From positions 1 through 8,835 of the forward strand of contig DAISWG010000089.1 in the NCBI GenBank assembly GCA_036826475.1: a stretch of DNA of 8,835 nt, given 5' to 3'. The position numbers and the translations under genes are program-made. Positions 1-5,742 of the stretch are shown here, in pieces; within the stretch, counting starts at the first letter, position 1; every line of letters starts with the position of its first letter. Below the pieces are notes generated by a model. It made no database searches. It saw only the letters and a list, made by a program, of their open reading frames with translations, and was not told the origin of the DNA. This DNA comes from Miltoncostaea sp036826475. GTDB lineage: Bacteria > Actinomycetota > Thermoleophilia > Miltoncostaeales > Miltoncostaeaceae.

Positions 1-568
1 TGCGGATCCAGGCGGCGTGGCGCGCCTCCACCGAATGGATGGCGAGGGCGGCCTGGATGACCGGCACCTGCTTCAGCCGCGGGCCCTGGCCGGCGTACGC
101 CGACACGCCCAGGTCCTCGACCGCGACGGCGGTCTTCTGGAATGCGGCCTGGCTCTTCACCGTGGCGCCGAAGTCGAACGTCGGCTTCGCGACGGCGGCC
201 GAGCCGAGCACCTTCTTGATGGCCGCCACGTGCGCGGCCTCGTGGCCGCCGGCGACCTTGGCGAACCGCGCGGTCTCGCCCTTGAGCCCCGCGTTGGCAC
301 GGGCCAGCGCGTAGAACTCGGTCTCGAGGTACTCGAGGGTCAACGCGTAGTTCAGGATCGCGACGTCCTGCTTCTTGGACGGGGCGCCGAGCGCGAGCGC
401 GGGCAGTCCGGCGAAGACGACGCCGCCCATGGTGAGCGCGCCGCCGCTGATGGCGGCCTTCCTGAAGAAGTCCGCGCGCGTGGCCTCGCCGGCGGGGTCG
501 ACGGCGTGGGCCGCCTCCTGGATCGCTCCGTCAGCGTCGAGCTGAGCCAGCGTGATGTGGTCGGACAC
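1..568 (-). CDS. Secreted ferritin-like domain protein (partial, C-terminus cut by window edge)
   Basis: Leftward frame of 189 codons that runs off the left edge. The GTG start at 568 is preceded by GGAGG six bases upstream, which decides the start. Residues 1-30 are a polar leader. Next comes TRADFFRKAA (30-39) and a hydrophobic stretch to about residue 61, which resembles a Tat-type signal but lacks the second arginine. The remainder is a four-helix ferritin-like bundle of the Ferritin_2 type. Likely diiron ligands are E79 in helix 1, E110/H113 (EAAH) in helix 2, E151 in helix 3 and E181/H184 (EARH) in helix 4. It is divergent from two related genes and shares a 173-bp intergenic region with them. 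The fold and ligand pattern are clear. Whether it stores iron, acts as an oxidase or is structural cannot be told from sequence. Confidence 0.85.
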   Translation of the reverse strand, partial: MSDHITLAQLDADGAIQEAAHAVDPAGEATRADFFRKAAISGGALTMGGVVFAGLPALALGAPSKKQDVAILNYALTLEYLETEFYALARANAGLKGETARFAKVAGGHEAAHVAAIKKVLGSAAVAKPTFDFGATVKSQAAFQKTAVAVEDLGVSAYAGQGPRLKQVPVIQAALAIHSVEARHAAWIR

Positions 569-581
569 TGTGCCTCCGAGA

Positions 582-596
582 TCGGTTGCAAACCGA
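582..596. promoter_or_regulatory. Perfect 6-3-6 palindrome upstream of the leftward ferritin-like gene
   Basis: TCGGTT-GCA-AACCGA is a perfect inverted repeat ending 13 bases upstream of the GTG at 568. It probably overlaps the promoter or 5' leader of that gene. It may be an operator for an unknown regulator. The symmetry is seen directly; the function is inferred. Confidence 0.4.
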
Positions 597-619
597 GGGG
601 GTCTACGGGGCCGGGGCGT

Positions 620-688
620 GGCCGGATCACCCATCGGTCGCCCGGGCCCCCGCGATGTTTGGAACATCACGGGCGCGTGATCCGGGCC
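620..688. repeat. Imperfect inverted repeat flanking the divergent promoter centre
   Basis: GGCCGGATCAC at 620-630 is matched by GTGATCCGGGCC at 677-688, with one inserted base. The arms are about 46 bp apart and enclose the palindrome at 654-668. This could be a paired operator, a DNA-looping site or simply cruciform-prone GC-rich sequence. Confidence 0.35.
654..668. promoter_or_regulatory. Perfect 6-3-6 palindrome in the divergent promoter region
   Basis: GATGTT-TGG-AACATC is a perfect inverted repeat and one of the few AT-rich spots in this region. It ends 73 bases upstream of the ATG at 742, a plausible place for an operator acting on the rightward pair or on both directions. Its sequence differs from the palindrome at 582-596, so two different regulators may bind here. 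Confidence 0.45.
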
Positions 689-741
689 GGGCCCGCCCCC
701 GTATGCGACCCGGACAGGCAACCACCCGGAGGTGTACGGGG

Positions 742-1332
742 ATGACCATGGCAACCAGTCGCGGGGAGTTCCTCACCCGCGGCATGAAGGGCGGGCTCGT
801 GCTCGTGGCGGGGGGCGCCGTGCTCGGCGCGGCCGCCGGCCCGGCCCTCGGGCAGGCGTCGGGCGACGTCGCCATCGCCAAGCTCGCGGCCACCGCCGAG
901 CTGCTGGCGGTCGACGTCTACACGAAGGCCATCAAGACCGGCTTCTTCACGGGCGACGTGCTCGCCTACATGGAGGCCGCCCGCCAGAACGAGCGGGACC
1001 ACTACGACGCGCTGGCCAAGGTGCTCGGGGCGCAGGCCCCGAAGGGCGTCACGTTCATGTACCCGGCCGGCACGTTCGCGGACGCCGCGACGATCGCGAA
1101 GACGGGCGTGGCCCTCGAGACCGCGTTCGTGGGCGCCTACCTCGGGGCCGTCGAGGCGCTGGAGGACAACGACCTCAAGGGCCTCGCCGCGCTGGTCGGC
1201 GCCAACGAGGCGCAGCACCTCACCACCTTCAAGCGGCTGGCCGCCGGCAACACGCTGGTGCCGAACCCGTCGTTCCCGAAGAGCCTCACCGCCAAGCAGG
1301 CGACCGCCGCCGTGACCCCCTTCCTGGCATGA
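742..1332 (+). CDS. Secreted ferritin-like domain protein, tandem copy 1
   Basis: A 196-residue protein. The ATG at 742 has a GGAGGT Shine-Dalgarno at 728-733, eight bases upstream, so longer forms of the frame are not needed. The N-terminus reads TSRGEFLTRGMKGG, then a hydrophobic stretch (19-33) and a probable cleavage near PALG-QASG (about 37). The 'SRGEFL' resembles a Tat motif in which the second Arg is Gly. The mature part is a four-helix ferritin-like domain (Ferritin_2 type). Diiron ligand candidates are E53, E84/H87 (ERDH), E126 and E156/H159 (EAQH). By my hand alignment it is roughly 70-75% identical to the next gene over about 158 ungapped residues, so the pair is a tandem duplication. 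Its stop overlaps a possible upstream ATG of that gene (ATGA at 1329-1332), so the two are probably co-transcribed. The physiological role is unknown. Confidence 0.9.
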   Translation: MTMATSRGEFLTRGMKGGLVLVAGGAVLGAAAGPALGQASGDVAIAKLAATAELLAVDVYTKAIKTGFFTGDVLAYMEAARQNERDHYDALAKVLGAQAPKGVTFMYPAGTFADAATIAKTGVALETAFVGAYLGAVEALEDNDLKGLAALVGANEAQHLTTFKRLAAGNTLVPNPSFPKSLTAKQATAAVTPFLA

Positions 1333-1360
1333 GCGGCGCCATGGACAACGACCACACCCC

Positions 1361-1366
1361 GGAGGA
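1361..1366 (+). promoter_or_regulatory. Shine-Dalgarno that decides the start of tandem copy 2
   Basis: GGAGGA lies seven bases before the GTG at 1374. The in-frame ATG codons at 1329 and 1341 have no comparable site. The protein from 1374 also begins TTTSRARFL, matching the N-terminus of tandem copy 1. Confidence 0.65.
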
Positions 1367-1373
1367 CCAGACG

Positions 1374-2006
1374 GTGACCACCACGAGCAGGGCGCGATTC
1401 CTGTCGCGCGGCGCCAAGGGCGGCCTGGTGCTCGCCGTCGGCGGCGGCGTGCTGGCCGCGGCGGCGTGCGGCGACGACGACGACTCGGGCGCCGCGGCCA
1501 CGACCGCCGCGTCCACGACGACGGCCGAGCCGGTGGACGACGTCGCCATCGCGAAGCTGGCGGCCACCGCCGAGCTCCTGGCCGTCGACTTCTACGGGAT
1601 GGGCATCGCGAGCGGGTTCTTCTCGAAGGACGTGCTGGCCTACATGACCGCGTCGAAGCAGAACGAGCAGGACCACTACGACGCGCTCGCCAAGGTGCTC
1701 GGGGCCGAGGCCCCGAAGAACCTGACGTTCACCTATCCCGACGGCACGTTCGCGTCCGCGATGAGCATCGCCAAGACCGGCGCGGCGCTCGAGGAGGCGT
1801 TCGTCGGGGCCTACATGGGCGCCGTCACGGCCCTCTCCGACAACGGGCTGAAGAAGGTCGCCGCGCAGATCGGCGCCAACGAGGCCCAGCACCTCACGAC
1901 GCTGAAGTCGCTCGCGGCCGGTGGCACCCTGGTGCCCAACCCGTCGCTGCCGAAGGTGCTGACGGCGGCCGAGGCCACGGCGGCGGTGCAGCCCTTCCTG
2001 GGGTGA
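1374..2006 (+). CDS. Lipoprotein-like ferritin-like domain protein, tandem copy 2
   Basis: A 210-residue protein from GTG 1374, chosen for its strong Shine-Dalgarno and its N-terminal match to copy 1. An ATG at 1329 would add 15 residues and overlap the previous stop. Residues 4-31 (TSRARFLSRGAKGG, then a hydrophobic stretch) form a signal sequence ending VLAAAAC-GDDDD. C32 followed by a run of Asp is typical of actinobacterial lipoproteins, although -3 is Ala rather than Leu. A Ser/Thr/Ala-rich linker (39-53) leads to the ferritin-like bundle. Its diiron ligand candidates are E67, E98/H101 (EQDH), E140 and E170/H173 (EAQH). Copy 1 lacks both the cysteine and the linker, so after duplication this copy probably became membrane-anchored while copy 1 stayed soluble. 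An lgt gene at the right end of the window would supply the lipidation enzyme. Function beyond the fold is unknown. Confidence 0.88.
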   Translation: MTTTSRARFLSRGAKGGLVLAVGGGVLAAAACGDDDDSGAAATTAASTTTAEPVDDVAIAKLAATAELLAVDFYGMGIASGFFSKDVLAYMTASKQNEQDHYDALAKVLGAEAPKNLTFTYPDGTFASAMSIAKTGAALEEAFVGAYMGAVTALSDNGLKKVAAQIGANEAQHLTTLKSLAAGGTLVPNPSLPKVLTAAEATAAVQPFLG

Positions 2007-2018
2007 GTTTGCGGCGAA

Positions 2019-2102
2019 CCCGCCGGCCATGCAGCACCTCTCTACCCGGGCGCTGGGCGGACAATCCCGCCGGCCATGCAGCACCTCTCTCCCCGGGCGC
2101 TG
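2019..2102. repeat. Two 37-bp direct repeats with a 47-bp period
   Basis: Copies at 2019-2055 and 2066-2102 match at 36 of 37 positions (A2044 against C2091). Each begins CCCGCCGGCCATGCAGCACC and ends CCCGGGCGCTG. A 10-bp spacer separates them. They lie between the ends of two convergent genes. I do not recognise the element. The conservation is far tighter than chance and suggests either a recent local duplication or a dispersed intergenic repeat. Confidence 0.8.
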
Positions 2103-2153
2103 CGACCGCGCTTCGCGCGGTAGGGCCGGCGGGAATATCGAATCCCGTCGGCC
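2065..2153. terminator. Nested and alternative hairpins between convergent genes, probable transcription end region
   Basis: The arm TCCCGCCGGCC (2065-2075) is exactly complementary to GGCCGGCGGGA (2124-2134). The latter can instead pair with TCCCGTCGGCC (2143-2153), with one G-U pair and an 8-base loop. Inside the first structure lies a tight hairpin, ACCGCGC-TTC-GCGCGGT (2105-2121). Placed between a rightward stop at 2006 and a leftward stop at 2198, this probably terminates or stabilises both transcripts. There is no T-tract, so it is not a classic intrinsic terminator. Confidence 0.5.
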
Positions 2154-2182
2154 GGTGCGGCACCCCCCTCCCCTGGTGTGCG
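2144..2182. repeat. Degenerate third copy of the 37-bp repeat
   Basis: It starts CCCGTCGGCCGGTGCGGCACC and continues with a C/T-rich stretch. It resembles the two good copies but has several substitutions and about two inserted bases. It is preceded by AAT like copy 2. It is probably a decayed copy. Confidence 0.4.
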
Positions 2183-2197
2183 GTCGGGCCGTGTGGG

Positions 2198-3196
2198 CTA
2201 GTCGATGCCGGCGCGCGTGCGCACCGGCACCCCGTGCATCCGGGCGAGCGCCTCGCCCGTGCCCGCCCGGGTCGCCTCGGCGACCCGGGCGGGGTCGATG
2301 CCGGCCTCGATCATCCGCTGGCTCAGCTCGCCCTCGCGCGCCTGCCGGAAGAACAGGTAGGTGGTGGCGCCGAGGGCGAGCATGCAGTGCACCACCATCA
2401 TCACCGTGCCCGCGTTCGCCTGGTCCTCCAGCGGCTGGACCCCCCACGCCTCGGCCGCCGCCGCGTGGGAGCTGTAGAACGCCGTGCCCGAGAACCAGTA
2501 GACGTTCGCGGTGATCAGCCCGACGAACCAGACGCCCGTCATGTAGCCGCTCTTCCAGCCGGTGCCGAACCAGCGGGGCGCCGGCAGGCACTCCACCACG
2601 GGCGCCCACAGCAGCAGCCCGAACGCCAGGAACGACGCCTGCTGGATGATCCAGACCGCCTGGTTCTCCAGCACCGCGTGGTGGACGGGCGCCAGCAGCC
2701 AGATGACGGTGGTGACCGTCCAGAGGCCGAACGCGAGCACCGGGTGCTGGAGCCGGATGAGGCGCGCCTGCCACCGCGGCGGGATGATCGCGGTGGCGAA
2801 GGGCCGCGGCATGCCCAGCAGCAGCAGCAGGGGCGCGACCGCGCCGATCAGCGTGTGCTGGAGCATGTGCGCGGTCAGGAGCCCCTGCTGGGCCACGCCG
2901 CCGAGCGGCGAGCAGACGGCCGCCAGGATCAGGGCGATGCCGCAGTAGAAGGAGGCCTGGCGGCCCGGGGTCACGCCGCCGACGCGGCGGACGGCGAAGG
3001 CGTACAGCAGCGCCGCGATCAGGAGCGCCGAGACCTCGACCGGCGGGACGGCCCACAGCTCGGCCAGGTCGGTGGTCGCGTCGGCCGACGGCCCGGCGTG
3101 CCCGGTGTGGTAGGCGCCGCTGCCGCCGATCGCGGTGAGCGCGAGGGCCAGCGCGAGGAACCCCGCGGCGGCCATGAGCTTGAGCGGCCGGGTCAC
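2198..3196 (-). CDS. ctaG: Cytochrome c oxidase assembly factor, caa3-type CtaG family
   Basis: A 332-residue polytopic membrane protein. I chose GTG 3196 because it gives a basic leader (TRPLK) ahead of the first hydrophobic segment. An ATG at 3175 would shorten it by seven residues. Neither start has a clear Shine-Dalgarno, although GAGGGGG lies further upstream. An extracytoplasmic loop contains YHTGH (29-33). Several further membrane spans follow, including the family hallmark HMLQHTLIGAVAPLLLLLG (110-128), whose paired His (110, 114) are candidate copper ligands. The C-terminal 45 or so residues are a polar cytoplasmic tail. The family is linked to copper insertion into caa3-type cytochrome oxidase. 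The divergent neighbours encode a His-containing membrane protein and CopC, which supports a copper-delivery role. No oxidase subunit genes are in the window. Confidence 0.88.
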   Translation of the reverse strand: MTRPLKLMAAAGFLALALALTAIGGSGAYHTGHAGPSADATTDLAELWAVPPVEVSALLIAALLYAFAVRRVGGVTPGRQASFYCGIALILAAVCSPLGGVAQQGLLTAHMLQHTLIGAVAPLLLLLGMPRPFATAIIPPRWQARLIRLQHPVLAFGLWTVTTVIWLLAPVHHAVLENQAVWIIQQASFLAFGLLLWAPVVECLPAPRWFGTGWKSGYMTGVWFVGLITANVYWFSGTAFYSSHAAAAEAWGVQPLEDQANAGTVMMVVHCMLALGATTYLFFRQAREGELSQRMIEAGIDPARVAEATRAGTGEALARMHGVPVRTRAGID

Positions 3197-3265
3197 GGCC
3201 CGATGGTCGCACCCCCTCACCGCCGCTTCGTGCGTTCCGGCCCACCCAGGGCATGATGTCCGTCC

Positions 3266-3826
3266 ATGCGCATCACCCCGACCCACGCGCTCGCCGCGCG
3301 CCGACTGGCGATCGGCGCCGGCGCGCTGGGCGCGTCCGCGCTGGCGCACCGCTGCGCGGTGGGGGACATGGACGCCACCCGCGCCACCCCGGTGGTGTGG
3401 GTGGGGCTGCTCGCGGTGCTGACGCTGCTGGGTGGGCGCGTCACGTGGCGCCCCCGGGGGTTCCCGGGGACCGTCGCGATCCTGCTGGTGGCGCAGGCGG
3501 GCGTGCACGCGGCGATGACCGTGGCGCCGTGGGCGTTCGGCCTGGCGCCGCACCACGAGCCGGCGCTGTCGGTGGGCCCCGAGGCCCTCGCGGCGCACGG
3601 GGCGGCGGCGCTGGTGCTCGCCCTCGTCGTCACCCGCCTCGAGCGGTTCCTCGATCGCGCGCTGCGCGCCGTCCGCGCCGTGCGGCGCTCCGTGCGCCGC
3701 TGGCTGGCCCGCCGCCCGCGGCCGCTCCGGCTGGGCCGCGCCGCCGTCACGTCCGTCCGCGCCCCGCGCGGGCGCACCCGCGTCGTCCACGTCGCCAGGG
3801 GTCCGCCGGCCGTCGTCGCCCCCTGA
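3266..3826 (+). CDS. Small membrane protein of unknown function, copper-gene neighbour
   Basis: A 186-residue protein starting at ATG 3266, with no strong Shine-Dalgarno. I see about four hydrophobic segments (roughly 14-28, 43-58, 67-88, 105-124) followed by a very Arg-rich tail (124-186) that ends RGPPAVVAP. His residues lie in or beside the membrane segments (H28, H81, H96, H97, H111), reminiscent of metal-handling membrane proteins. It starts about 70 bp from the divergent ctaG and is followed 26 bp later by copC, so it is probably in an operon with copC. I recall similar small membrane proteins with an RGPP-type tail beside CopC in other actinobacteria, but I cannot name a family. A role in copper transfer is inferred from context only. 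Confidence 0.75.
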   Translation: MRITPTHALAARRLAIGAGALGASALAHRCAVGDMDATRATPVVWVGLLAVLTLLGGRVTWRPRGFPGTVAILLVAQAGVHAAMTVAPWAFGLAPHHEPALSVGPEALAAHGAAALVLALVVTRLERFLDRALRAVRAVRRSVRRWLARRPRPLRLGRAAVTSVRAPRGRTRVVHVARGPPAVVAP

Positions 3827-3852
3827 TCCGACGACATCAGATGGAGGACGAC

Positions 3853-4224
3853 ATGTCCGTGAAGCTCAGGGCGGCCGCGCTGGCGGCCGTCGCATTGGCC
3901 GGGACCGCCGCCGTCGCCGTGGCGCACGACGAGGTCCGGGGCACCACCCCCGCGCGGGGCGCGGTGCTCCAGAACCTGCCCCCGAAGGTGAGCATGACGT
4001 TCGGCGAGCCGGTCGGCCGGCTCGACAAGGTCGTGGTCACCCGCAACGGGACGGGGAACTTCGTGAAGAGCGCGCAGATCGACCCGCGGAACTCCGCGCG
4101 GGTGGTCGCGACGCTCAAGCGCCCCGGCGGGAAGGGCCGGGCGGGCGTCTGGAGGGTGACCTGGCGCATCACCTCCGCCGACGGGCACAAGCAGGTGCTG
4201 ACCGCCGGCTTCCGGGTGAGGTGA
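3853..4224 (+). CDS. copC: Secreted copper-binding protein, CopC family
   Basis: A 123-residue protein. ATG 3853 has GGAGGA at 3843-3848, four bases upstream. The in-frame ATG at 3841 overlaps that site and is unlikely. A Sec signal peptide (1-24, ending AVAVA) is followed by the mature N-terminus HDEV. The remainder is one CopC beta-sandwich: TTPARGAVLQNLPPKVSMTF (31-50), then the C-terminal WRITSADGH (104-112). The mature N-terminal His (H25), D110 and H112 match the Cu(II) site of the CopC family. No CopD membrane domain is fused. It sits in an operon behind the small membrane protein and is divergent from ctaG. This suggests it binds copper outside the membrane and passes it to the oxidase assembly route or buffers it. 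Confidence 0.88.
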   Translation: MSVKLRAAALAAVALAGTAAVAVAHDEVRGTTPARGAVLQNLPPKVSMTFGEPVGRLDKVVVTRNGTGNFVKSAQIDPRNSARVVATLKRPGGKGRAGVWRVTWRITSADGHKQVLTAGFRVR

Positions 4225-4255
4225 CCCCGGACCCGGATCGCCGGGCGGCCAGGGG
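4225..4255. terminator. Possible bidirectional terminator hairpin
   Basis: CCCGG-ATCG-CCGGG (4232-4245), with outer CCCC (4225-4228) and GGGG (4252-4255) that can also pair. It fills the 36-bp gap between the convergent stops of copC and the Fur-family gene. No T-tract is present. Confidence 0.35.
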
Positions 4256-4260
4256 ACCTC

Positions 4261-4728
4261 CTAGGCCGCCCGGCAGTCCGGGCAGCGCCCGCGCAGGACC
4301 ACGTCGTGGCCCTCCACGGTGAAGTCCGACGCCCGGGCGGTCCCCTCGAGCGCCGCCTCCAGCCGGTCGTCCTCAAAGGGGCGCACGTCGCCGCAATCGA
4401 CGCACACCAGATGGTGGTGGTGCTCGCCGCCGGGCATCGCCGGCTCGTAGCGGGCGACGCCACCGCCCAGGTCCAGGCGCTGCACCACGCCGAGGCTCAC
4501 CAGGAGGTCGAGCACCCGGTAGACGCTGGCGATGCCCACGCGGCGTCCGTCCTCGCGGAGCTGGTCGAAGATCTCCTGGGCGGAGCGGCAGCACGACTGC
4601 TCCGCCAGCGAGGTGATGACGGCGCTGCGGGCGCCGCCGGTGCGATGGCCGGCGCCGGCCACCCGCTGGCGGGCGTGGGCGGCCCACGCCTCGGCGCCCT
4701 CCGCGCCGTGCGCGTGCGGCCCCGTCAC
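4261..4728 (-). CDS. zur: Fur-family metalloregulator, probably the zinc regulator Zur
   Basis: A 155-residue protein starting at GTG 4728, with a purine-rich AGGGGG about seven bases upstream. The N-terminal winged helix (about 20-96) includes GHRTGGARSAVI and the recognition region VGIASVYRVLDLLVSLG (64-80). The dimerisation domain has the metal-binding HHHH (103-106), CVDC (109-112), H141 and CPDC (149-152) typical of Fur/Zur proteins with a structural zinc. It is the last gene of the leftward znu-like run. A Fur/Zur-type box lies at the first transporter gene (7508-7522), so zinc-dependent autoregulation of the whole unit is likely. An iron (Fur), manganese (Mur) or peroxide sensor cannot be excluded from sequence. 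Zur is favoured because of its transporter neighbours. Confidence 0.85.
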   Translation of the reverse strand: MTGPHAHGAEGAEAWAAHARQRVAGAGHRTGGARSAVITSLAEQSCCRSAQEIFDQLREDGRRVGIASVYRVLDLLVSLGVVQRLDLGGGVARYEPAMPGGEHHHHLVCVDCGDVRPFEDDRLEAALEGTARASDFTVEGHDVVLRGRCPDCRAA

Positions 4729-4738
4729 CGCCGGCCCC

Positions 4739-4897
4739 CTACGGGCCGCGGCGCTCCACGGCGGCGAGTGCCGCGACGACCACGAGGGTGACGAGCGGCA
4801 CCTTCAGCGCCCACGCCACGGTGCTCGTGCCGCCGGCCCGGCGCATGCGCCGCACCGCCGCGCGACGCGCCACGCGGATGGCGAACAGCTTCAGCAT
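4739..4897 (-). CDS. 52-residue single-span membrane miniprotein between the ATPase and regulator genes
   Basis: ATG 4897 to TAG 4739 on the minus strand. The N-terminal half is strongly basic and amphipathic (RVARRAAVRRMRRAGG, 8-23). One hydrophobic segment follows (about 33-47, VPLVTLVVVAALAAV), then a short RRGP tail. Almost every third codon base is G or C, as in the true genes here, and the reading frame fills the gap in the run. It begins 44 bases after the ATPase stop and ends 10 bases before the regulator's GTG. No Shine-Dalgarno is visible. I do not recognise it. It could be a small accessory subunit of the transporter or an unrelated membrane peptide. Confidence 0.55.
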   Translation of the reverse strand: MLKLFAIRVARRAAVRRMRRAGGTSTVAWALKVPLVTLVVVAALAAVERRGP

Positions 4898-4941
4898 CGG
4901 ACCAGTGTGACGAGCGCGTCGGACCCCACGCCGGGCGGCGG

Positions 4942-5742
4942 TCAGTGGGCATGGTCATGGCCGTGATCGTGCCCGTCGTGGCGGTGGGTGGGGTCCATGG
5001 CCAGCTCCTGCCCTCCCGGCAGCTCCGCGACCACCAGGCCGAAGGTCTCGAGCACCGCCTCGCGGGTCAGCACGTCGGCGGGCGGGCCGTTCGCGACGAC
5101 CCGCTTCGAGAGCAGCAGCGCGCGGGCGGCCTCCAGGGCGTCGGAGATGTCGGGGGTGCACATCACCACCGCCACCCCGCCGGCCCGCTCGGCGCGGAGC
5201 GCGTGGGACAGCAGGTCCCGGCCCGCCACGTCGAGTCCCGCGGTGGGCTCGTCCAGCACGAGCACGTCGGCGCGCCAGGCCAGCGCCTGGGCGATGTGGA
5301 CGCGCTGGCGCTGCCCGCCGGACAGGTCCTCCAGCGGGGCGTTCGCCAGGTCCGCGACGCCCATCCTCCCGAGGCTCTCGGTCACGATCCGCCGGTCCTC
5401 GGCGCGCATGCGACCCAGCAGCCCGCGCTCGGCGAAGCGCCCCATCGCCACGACGTCGGCCGCGCGGAGCGGCAGCACGAAGCCTGACGGCGCCACCTGG
5501 CCGAGGTATGCGACGCGGGCGGGGGCCGCGCCGGGGGCGCCGCCCAGCACCGTCGCCGTCCCCGCGACGGGCGGCAGCAGGCCGACGAGGGTCTTCACGA
5601 GCGTGGACTTCCCGGATCCGTTGGTCCCGAGCACCGCCAGGGTCCCGCCGGGCTCCAGGTCGAATCCGATCCCGTCGACCACGGCGCGGCCGTCGTACCC
5701 CACGGCCAGGCCCTCGGCGCGCACGGCGGGCGCCCGGCTCAC
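4942..5742 (-). CDS. znuC: Zinc/manganese ABC transporter ATPase (ZnuC-like) with His-rich tail
   Basis: A 266-residue ABC ATPase. GTG 5742 overlaps the stop of the upstream fused gene by four bases (GTGA), implying translational coupling. Visible motifs are Walker A GTNGSGKST (39-47), Q-loop Q82, signature LSGGQRQR (140-147) and Walker B VLVLDE (160-165) with the D-loop GLD. The expected H-loop 'THD' reads TPD (196-198), with codon CCC at 5152-5154, so the switch histidine is absent. The C-terminus ends in a His/Asp-rich tail, HRHDGHDHGHDHAH (253-266), likely to bind Zn. It energises the fused binding-protein/permease encoded just upstream. The choice of zinc over manganese is inferred from the His-rich tail, the ligand set of the binding domain and the neighbouring Fur-family gene. 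Confidence 0.9.
   Translation of the reverse strand: MSRAPAVRAEGLAVGYDGRAVVDGIGFDLEPGGTLAVLGTNGSGKSTLVKTLVGLLPPVAGTATVLGGAPGAAPARVAYLGQVAPSGFVLPLRAADVVAMGRFAERGLLGRMRAEDRRIVTESLGRMGVADLANAPLEDLSGGQRQRVHIAQALAWRADVLVLDEPTAGLDVAGRDLLSHALRAERAGGVAVVMCTPDISDALEAARALLLSKRVVANGPPADVLTREAVLETFGLVVAELPGGQELAMDPTHRHDGHDHGHDHAH

Noticed and set aside
1329..1373. ATG 1329 or 1341 as the start of ferritin-like tandem copy 2
   Set aside because: The ATGA overlap is attractive, but neither codon has a Shine-Dalgarno. They would add a polar leader before the SRARFL signal. GTG 1374 has GGAGGA at ideal spacing.
2019..2182. Possible CRISPR array
   Set aside because: There are only two good copies, the spacer is just 10 bp and no cas genes are present. 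The repeat-to-spacer proportions are wrong for CRISPR.
1137..3254. Very long open frame on the minus strand opposite the ferritin-like gene and overlapping ctaG in another frame
   Set aside because: It crosses the non-coding repeat region, is low-complexity (Arg/Gly/Ala), shows no family motif, and conflicts with the well-supported ferritin-like and ctaG frames. Long spurious frames are expected at this GC content.
3253..3852. Upstream extension of the copC frame back to ATG 3253
   Set aside because: The extension overlaps the small membrane protein in another frame, is low-complexity, and would bury the CopC signal peptide. ATG 3853 has its own GGAGGA site.
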